Source: Planctomycetia bacterium
GTDB lineage: Bacteria > Planctomycetota > Phycisphaerae > Phycisphaerales > SM1A02
Direction: 5' to 3'
Assembly (NCBI GenBank): GCA_005799475.1
Contig: SYGQ01000120.1
Span: 1 to 20,586, forward strand
Length of the DNA stretch: 20,586 bases
Both the position numbers and the translations under genes were made by a program. Positions 16,636 through 20,586 of this stretch are shown piece after piece (within the stretch, counting starts at the first letter, position 1; the number at the start of each line of letters is the position of its first letter). Under the pieces are notes generated by a model. The model was not told the DNA's origin and made no database searches. It saw only the letters and a list, made by a program, of their open reading frames with translations.

Positions 16636-17147
16636 GCGTGCCGGGTGAATGTCCCCGCGCGCGCGTCTTTCTGGACTCCGGGAAACGCGAGCACCCGGTT
16701 GTGCATGCAGGCGTAGACACCGGGCCCGAGCAGTTGCACCGCGATGAGCGCTTCAGTGAGATTCTGAACCGCGTCGGTGCGCCGCAGTTCGTACGGACGC
16801 ATGGCGCCAGTGAGGACCACCGGGCGCGTCGCGCCTCCAAGTGTGGCCATGCACGCGTGAATGCGCTCGCCGCTGACGGCGAGCCGATCGGTCCCGTGCA
16901 CGATGACGATGCCGTCGACCGATGGAGCGCGCGCGACCACTTCCCGCGCGATCAGATCGTGGTCGGCCGTCGTCATGTCGAGGCTGTCCTTGTTCATTAG
17001 GGAAAGCCGCTCAATGTCGACACCCCGTAACTCGAGCGATGCCAGCATCACATCGAGCACGCTGACATGGTTGGCGAGCACTCCCGCGAACTCGTCGTAG
17101 GTCTTTTCGATCGTGCCGCCGGTCGAGATGAGAAGGACCCTGAACAT
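16632..17147 (-). CDS. One-domain asparaginase-family protein
   Basis: This 171-residue protein equals only the N-terminal catalytic domain of type I/II L-asparaginases, which are usually about 330 residues and hydrolyse asparagine to aspartate and ammonia. The active-site pieces are present: STGGTIE with Thr12, KDSLDM at 53-58 for substrate binding, HGTD with Thr86 and Asp87, LTGAMRPYE at 112-120, and Lys160 in VQKDARAGTF, where the family has its catalytic Lys. The frame stops at once after this point, with no C-terminal domain downstream in any frame, so this is a compact gene and not a frameshift. The ATG at 17147 is chosen because FRVLLISTGGTIE is the natural family N-terminus; 21 extra residues to 17210 are unsupported. 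TACGCT lies eight bases upstream. The substrate could be another amide, since the second domain normally shapes specificity. The gene shares its CTAG stop with smc. Confidence 0.85.
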   Translation of the reverse strand: MFRVLLISTGGTIEKTYDEFAGVLANHVSVLDVMLASLELRGVDIERLSLMNKDSLDMTTADHDLIAREVVARAPSVDGIVIVHGTDRLAVSGERIHACMATLGGATRPVVLTGAMRPYELRRTDAVQNLTEALIAVQLLGPGVYACMHNRVLAFPGVQKDARAGTFTRHA

Positions 17148-17155
17148 CGCCCGCA

Positions 17156-17161
17156 AGCGTA
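17156..17161 (-). promoter_or_regulatory. Putative -10 box (TACGCT) for the asparaginase-like gene
   Basis: On the minus strand TACGCT is followed by eight bases and the ATG at 17147. It is the same hexamer as upstream of the dehydrogenase gene. There is no Shine-Dalgarno. It lies in a 41-base divergent gap. Confidence 0.4.
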
Positions 17162-17188
17162 GCGAGCGCATCGGCCGATAAGGGACAG

Positions 17189-18013
17189 GTGACTTCCGTC
17201 GTCCCCACACTCCTCACCGTCCTCGGCGTCTTGCTCCTCGTGGCAGGCGTGCGACTCATCGGGCTCGTGGCTGCGTTCACCGGAGGCACGATCGGATGGT
17301 GCGTGGCCGGGGCACTCCAAGGGACGCTCGCCCCAGACTTGTCGCCGGCGCTGTGCGCGGCGAGTGCGGCGGTGATTGGCGCATCATTGGGCGCCTTGTT
17401 CGTCCGCCCGGCCGTCGCGACTGGATTCGCCGTGTTCGGCGTTGTCGTCGGCCTCATGCTGGGTGTCGCGCTGGTCGATCGTGGCGTGACGGGGCCTACG
17501 AGCGCAGGTGGATCTCAGCCCACTACCGCCGCTGACAGCGAGCGGCCGTCACAGGCTATCGAGCACGCGCGGATCGATCTCATTGGATTGGCACGGCGCA
17601 CAGCCCAGGGTGCGCAGAGAGCCCTCGGGGAAACAAGCCCCATCTCAGCACTTGCTCTTGTCGGTTCGCAGGCGTGGGGCGAACTCAACCAAGCATGGCG
17701 ACGCGTCCCCTCCGCGTCGCGCACGCTTCTCATGGCGATGGCGGCAGGAGGTGCGGCGCTCGGCGTTGGCGTCGTGATCGTGTTCTCGCGATGGGCACTC
17801 GCGGGCGCATCGAGCGCCATCGGCGCCGCACTCGTCCTCGGATGCGGACTTCCCCTCGGGTCTCGACTGACGGGGGCCTACAGACCCCCAGAGACCGTCG
17901 GTCGGTGGCTCTTGCTCATGGCGGTGCTCACGCTTTCGGGCTGGGCCTTCCAGATGCGCCGCGTGCAAACGCGCAAGGAAGTGCCTGCCCAGCGAGCGAA
18001 CCGAGAGGGGTAG
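17189..18013 (+). CDS. Uncharacterised polytopic membrane protein
   Basis: I do not recognise a family for this 274-residue inner-membrane protein. Hydrophobic segments fall at about 5-25, 27-45, 52-72 and 74-96, then a polar stretch of roughly 80 residues (97-176) with helical, charged parts, then 178-199, 202-222 and 238-255. The short tail is basic (MRRVQTRKEVPAQRANR). Two blocks of membrane helices rich in Gly and Ala around a soluble loop suggest a duplicated or paired-bundle fold, but no motif points to a transported substrate or enzyme activity. The GTG start is chosen for lack of a better one; AAGGGA just upstream may serve as a weak ribosome binding site. It is followed after 12 bases by lysA on the same strand, so the two may be co-transcribed. 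That link gives no firm hint of function. Confidence 0.7.
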   Translation: MTSVVPTLLTVLGVLLLVAGVRLIGLVAAFTGGTIGWCVAGALQGTLAPDLSPALCAASAAVIGASLGALFVRPAVATGFAVFGVVVGLMLGVALVDRGVTGPTSAGGSQPTTAADSERPSQAIEHARIDLIGLARRTAQGAQRALGETSPISALALVGSQAWGELNQAWRRVPSASRTLLMAMAAGGAALGVGVVIVFSRWALAGASSAIGAALVLGCGLPLGSRLTGAYRPPETVGRWLLLMAVLTLSGWAFQMRRVQTRKEVPAQRANREG

Positions 18014-18016
18014 GCT
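18011..18016 (+). promoter_or_regulatory. Putative -10 box (TAGGCT) before lysA
   Basis: TAGGCT overlaps the stop of the preceding gene and ends nine bases before the ATG at 18026. It fits the TANNCT pattern seen before other genes in the window, but the spacing is at the long end. A purine-rich GAGAGGGG at 18003-18010 is too far from the ATG for a normal Shine-Dalgarno. Confidence 0.3.
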
Positions 18017-18025
18017 CCGCCTCGC

Positions 18026-19321
18026 ATGGATGACTTTCGCTATGTCGAGGGCGAATTGTTCTGCGAGTCCGTTCGCGCCTCCGAGGTCGCGCGGCTCGCG
18101 GGCACCCCCTGCTACGCCTACTCGCGTGCCACGCTGGCGGCTCACTTCGGTCGACTCGAGGCGGCGTTCGCCCCCATTGCGCCGCTCATCTGCTACTCGG
18201 TGAAGTGCTGCAGCAACCTTTCGATCCTGCGGTTCCTCGTGGGCCTCGGATCGGGCATGGATGTCGTCTCCGGCGGGGAGTTGCGCCGGGCGCTTCAGGC
18301 CGGTTGCGACCCACAGAGGATCGTGTACGCGGGTGTGGGGAAGAGCGAGGCTGAAATCCGACTCGCGCTCTCGTTGGGGATTGGGCTCTTCAACATTGAG
18401 AGCGAGATGGAGTTTGAAAATCTCTCGCGCCTCGCGAAGGAGACCCGGACTCGTGCGCGCGCTGCGCTTCGCGTGAATCCTGATGTCGATCCCAAGACGC
18501 ACCGCTACACCTCCACTGGCAAGCGCGAGACCAAGTTCGGCGTCGATATCGAACGCGCGCTTGCGTTCTTCAGAACCTACGGAGCGGATCCGCTCGTTTC
18601 GCTCAAGGGCATTCATCTTCATCTCGGGAGCCCGATCTACACGACGGCCCCGTACCTCGAAGGCATTACCAAGGCGATCGCCCTCATCGATGCCCTCGGG
18701 CGGCTCGGGATCACCGTCGACACGCTGGACCTCGGCGGAGGGTTCGGCGCTGACTACGAGAGCGAACAGTCGCCGCTGGCGGCCGAGTACGCATCGGCCA
18801 TCGTGCCCCTTCTGGAGCCGCGCACACGCGGCGCGGCGCCGCTGCGGATCATTCTCGAGCCCGGCCGCACGATCGCGGCCAACGCCGGGATCCTGCTCAC
18901 ACGCGTCGAGTATGTGAAGCGCTCGGGCGACCGAACCTTTGCCATCTGCGACGCGGGCATGAACGCGCTGCTGCGCCCGAGCCACTATGGCGCATTTCAC
19001 TTTGTCTGGCCCGCCGCCCCCGGGATCACGATGACCCCGCCCCGGCGCGCGCGTGAACTCGTCATGCCCGGGCTCGTCCGCACGGAGGTCGTCGGTCCAC
19101 TATGCGAGACCGGTGACTTCCTCGCCGAGGACCGGATGCTCCCGCCGCTTGAGCGCGGCAATCTCCTGGCGGTTTACACTGCCGGGGCATACGGCATGAC
19201 GATGGCGAGTCGATACAACAGCCATCCGCTTCCTGCGGAAGTCCTCGTCGACGGTGCCACGGCCACGATCGTCCGGCGACGCGAGACCTACGAAGACCTC
19301 GTGGCGCACGAATTGTCCTAG
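18026..19321 (+). CDS. lysA: Diaminopimelate decarboxylase
   Basis: This 431-residue PLP enzyme removes CO2 from meso-diaminopimelate to make L-lysine, the last step of the pathway, in the cytoplasm. It belongs to the fold-III (alanine racemase-like) decarboxylases. The PLP lysine is Lys60 in CYSVKCCSN, LHLGSP supplies the conserved His-Gly-Ser, DLGGGFGADY binds the cofactor phosphate, and EPGRTIAANAG follows. Cys360 in GPLCETGDFLA is the active-site cysteine of the partner subunit, and YGMTMASRYN near the C-terminus completes the site. The length matches the family (about 415-430). The ATG at 18026 starts at the expected N-terminal position. An AHSA1-type gene follows after nine bases with its own Shine-Dalgarno, so they probably form an operon. 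Ornithine or arginine decarboxylases share the fold, but the CETGD and overall motifs favour LysA. Confidence 0.93.
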   Translation: MDDFRYVEGELFCESVRASEVARLAGTPCYAYSRATLAAHFGRLEAAFAPIAPLICYSVKCCSNLSILRFLVGLGSGMDVVSGGELRRALQAGCDPQRIVYAGVGKSEAEIRLALSLGIGLFNIESEMEFENLSRLAKETRTRARAALRVNPDVDPKTHRYTSTGKRETKFGVDIERALAFFRTYGADPLVSLKGIHLHLGSPIYTTAPYLEGITKAIALIDALGRLGITVDTLDLGGGFGADYESEQSPLAAEYASAIVPLLEPRTRGAAPLRIILEPGRTIAANAGILLTRVEYVKRSGDRTFAICDAGMNALLRPSHYGAFHFVWPAAPGITMTPPRRARELVMPGLVRTEVVGPLCETGDFLAEDRMLPPLERGNLLAVYTAGAYGMTMASRYNSHPLPAEVLVDGATATIVRRRETYEDLVAHELS

Positions 19322-19324
19322 GAG
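19320..19324 (+). promoter_or_regulatory. Shine-Dalgarno AGGAG for the AHSA1-type gene
   Basis: AGGAG overlaps the lysA stop codon and lies six bases before the ATG at 19331. It shows that this downstream operon gene uses a ribosome binding site, unlike the leaderless-looking first genes. Confidence 0.75.
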
Positions 19325-19330
19325 TGACCG

Positions 19331-19792
19331 ATGGTCCTGCAAGATGAGAAGGGCGTTTGGACGGTTCTGCACGAATCGATCGCCGCGCATCCTGAAGAGA
19401 TCTTTGCGGCGCTGACGACCGAGGCGGGTCTGATCCGCTGGTTCCCGGTGGCCGCTGAAGTGGACCTGCGAAATGGGGGCACCATCACGCTCGGGTGGGA
19501 CCGCAAGTTCAAGCGGAAACTCACCATTGGCATCGAGTCATTCGATGCCGGTGGCAAGATTGTCTGGCGCTGGCCCAGCCGCCTCCATGACGCCATTGTG
19601 CGTCTTGAGTGGACCGTGAGTCCCTCAGTCGAGAAAGGATCGGAAGTCGTGCTTCGTCTGGGTCCCATCGAACCCAGCACCGATGCGCTCATGGCAATGG
19701 CTGACGACGCCGAGAGTTGGCGCTGGTACCTCTGCAACCTGCGCACGGTGTATGAGGCGCGCGTGGATATGCGCGCCGTCCGTCCGCTCTAG
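19331..19792 (+). CDS. SRPBCC/AHSA1-family (START-like) protein
   Basis: This 153-residue soluble protein shows the pattern of the AHSA1-like branch of the SRPBCC fold, a helix-grip cavity that binds hydrophobic ligands. Visible marks are the N-terminal strand with IAAHPEEIFAALTTEAGLIRWFP, the typical Trp-Phe after the first helices, the GGTITLGWD strand, WRWPSRLHDAIVRLEWTV, and a long C-terminal helix from about residue 113 (TDALMAMADDAESWRWYLCNLRTVYEAR). Family members have very varied or unknown roles, and the name (activator of Hsp90 ATPase) should not be read as function here. It follows lysA after nine bases with a good Shine-Dalgarno, so it is probably co-transcribed, though no metabolic link to lysine synthesis is evident. 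Its stop TAG lies in a CTAG that also ends the convergent pgpA gene. Confidence 0.85.
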   Translation: MVLQDEKGVWTVLHESIAAHPEEIFAALTTEAGLIRWFPVAAEVDLRNGGTITLGWDRKFKRKLTIGIESFDAGGKIVWRWPSRLHDAIVRLEWTVSPSVEKGSEVVLRLGPIEPSTDALMAMADDAESWRWYLCNLRTVYEARVDMRAVRPL

Positions 19793-20328
19793 GCCACCCA
19801 CGCTGCGGCGACAAGCGTGCATGGCCACGCACACACCGCCGCGCCAAGGTCGTCGAGCAAGATCCCCCAACCCGCGGGGCGGTCCTGCAACCCAAAGACG
19901 AACCCGGGTTTCCACACATCGAAAATCCGAAACGACACGAATCCCGTTCCCGCGATCACCACGGCCGTGGGAATGGACATCTCACCCGCGGGCGTGAGCA
20001 TCCACCACGGCACGACCGCCAGCGTGAGTGCCACGCCCGCGACTTCGTCGGCCACGATCGACGACGGATCCTTGGCGCCGAAAGCTCGCTCGCCGCTTGT
20101 GCCGAAGCGGACACACGCGATCGCGCCGAGCAGCAGAAAGAGAACGAGCGACACCGAGATGATCCATCCGGACGATCCCACAGCGACGAGTGCAACGACC
20201 GCAACCGTCGGCGGCAGCGAGCCCCAGGTGCCGCTGAAGGGTCGCATGTACCCGAGCCCTCCGGCCGAAAGCGCGAGGCCGACAAATGGGGGAAACCCCT
20301 TCGGTGGAAGGCGCCGCCCAGTACTCAC
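19789..20328 (-). CDS. pgpA: Phosphatidylglycerophosphatase A
   Basis: This 179-residue inner-membrane protein removes phosphate from phosphatidylglycerol phosphate to give phosphatidylglycerol. It follows PgpA closely: FSGTWGSLPP (31-40) for the family PGTxGSL motif, SIVADEVAG (90-98) with Asp94 and Glu95, FRIFDVWKPG (133-142), and LLDDLGAAV (157-165) with Asp159 and Asp160 near the C-terminus. Hydrophobic segments lie at about 40-72, 96-112, 120-135 and 160-178. The GTG at 20328 is chosen because it overlaps the upstream gene's TGA as GTGA, gives the normal family length, and removes a 69-residue extension that is just the neighbour read out of frame. Adjacent PgsA makes its substrate, so the two form a coherent phospholipid operon with translational coupling. 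The stop shares CTAG with the AHSA1-type gene. Confidence 0.93.
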   Translation of the reverse strand: MSTGRRLPPKGFPPFVGLALSAGGLGYMRPFSGTWGSLPPTVAVVALVAVGSSGWIISVSLVLFLLLGAIACVRFGTSGERAFGAKDPSSIVADEVAGVALTLAVVPWWMLTPAGEMSIPTAVVIAGTGFVSFRIFDVWKPGFVFGLQDRPAGWGILLDDLGAAVCAWPCTLVAAAWVA

Positions 20329-20586
20329 GGCGCTCGCCTCGTGCCAAGAATGGCGTCGCGTCCCCGGATCATCGCGGGGACAATGCTGATCGCAGTCAGC
20401 ACAACCATCAAGGAGATGATGCCTGTCGCGAGCCCCCTGAACGAGGCGTCGGCGGCAAGATTCGGGATGGCCGCGCGACCGAGCGCCATCGGCACGGCCA
20501 CGCATTGCACGAACATCTTGGCTTTCCCGGTCCAATCGGCGGGGAATGACCCGCCCGAACCTTCCACCACGGCGCGAAGACTCGTC
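20325..20586 (-). CDS. pgsA: CDP-diacylglycerol-glycerol-3-phosphate 3-phosphatidyltransferase, C-terminal part
   Basis: Only the last 86 codons are in the window; the gene runs off the right edge. The visible sequence starts TSLRAVVEGSGGSFPADW and continues TGKAKMFVQCVAVPM, which matches the C-terminal half of PgsA (TSLR, then GK-x-KM-x-x-Q). A last membrane segment follows at about LATGIISLMVVLTAISIV. PgsA is an inner-membrane CDP-alcohol phosphatidyltransferase that joins CDP-diacylglycerol and glycerol 3-phosphate to form phosphatidylglycerol phosphate. The catalytic DGxxAR motif lies outside the window and could not be checked. Its TGA overlaps the pgpA GTG by four bases. The neighbour, the next enzyme in the pathway, strongly supports PgsA over other CDP-alcohol transferases. 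Confidence 0.88.
   Translation of the reverse strand, partial: TSLRAVVEGSGGSFPADWTGKAKMFVQCVAVPMALGRAAIPNLAADASFRGLATGIISLMVVLTAISIVPAMIRGRDAILGTRRAP

Noticed and set aside
17148..17210. A 21-residue N-terminal extension of the asparaginase-like protein
   Set aside because: It is Arg-rich, overlaps the divergent gene's start, and the family begins directly with the FRVLLISTGGTIE strand.
1..20586. CRISPR arrays, insertion sequences, prophage genes and intrinsic terminators
   Set aside because: I saw no repeat-spacer pattern, transposase or integrase frame, or GC-rich hairpin followed by a T run. The gaps between genes are too short to hold most of these.

Overview
This GC-rich window most resembles a planctomycete, probably of the Phycisphaerae type. 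The evidence is family content: an RpoD C-terminus ending in planctomycete style, a WXG100-like gene beside a coiled-coil FtsK/SpoIIIE ATPase, a FlgI-like lipoprotein, and a one-domain asparaginase. This placement is an inference from protein character, not from a search. Coding density is extreme. The largest gaps are 70 bases (12798-12867) and 64 bases (10797-10860), so no stretch over 300 bases lacks a gene.

Layout. (1) 1-596: the 3' part of a primary sigma factor gene (regions 2.4-4.2), with an in-frame TAG at 57-59. (2) 587-2035, minus: a succinate-semialdehyde dehydrogenase-type ALDH. (3) 2066-7119, plus: a four-gene module made of a WXG100-like protein, a helical partner, a 71-residue protein with the same W-R-D-Q motif, and a 1302-residue membrane-anchored ATPase resembling EssC/EccC. 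This looks like a pared-down type VII-like system in a diderm bacterium and is the best candidate for a little-described system. (4) 7074-10796, minus: an HrpA-type DEAH RNA helicase. (5) 10861-10933: tRNA-Val(UAC), followed after 16 bases by a FlgI-like lipoprotein with a HEAT-like insert. (6) 12868-16635: Smc. (7) 16632-17147, minus: a one-domain asparaginase. (8) 17189-19792, plus: a polytopic membrane protein, LysA (last step of lysine synthesis) and an SRPBCC/AHSA1 protein. (9) 19789-20586, minus: PgpA and the 3' end of PgsA, which are consecutive steps of phosphatidylglycerol synthesis, coupled by a 4-base overlap.

Two genome-style features stand out. First, several genes have a TANNCT hexamer ending 6-9 bases before the start codon with no Shine-Dalgarno, as expected for leaderless transcripts. 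Smc and the AHSA1 gene instead have clear Shine-Dalgarno sequences. Second, all four convergent gene pairs overlap at their 3' ends, two of them by sharing a palindromic CTAG as stop codon on both strands.
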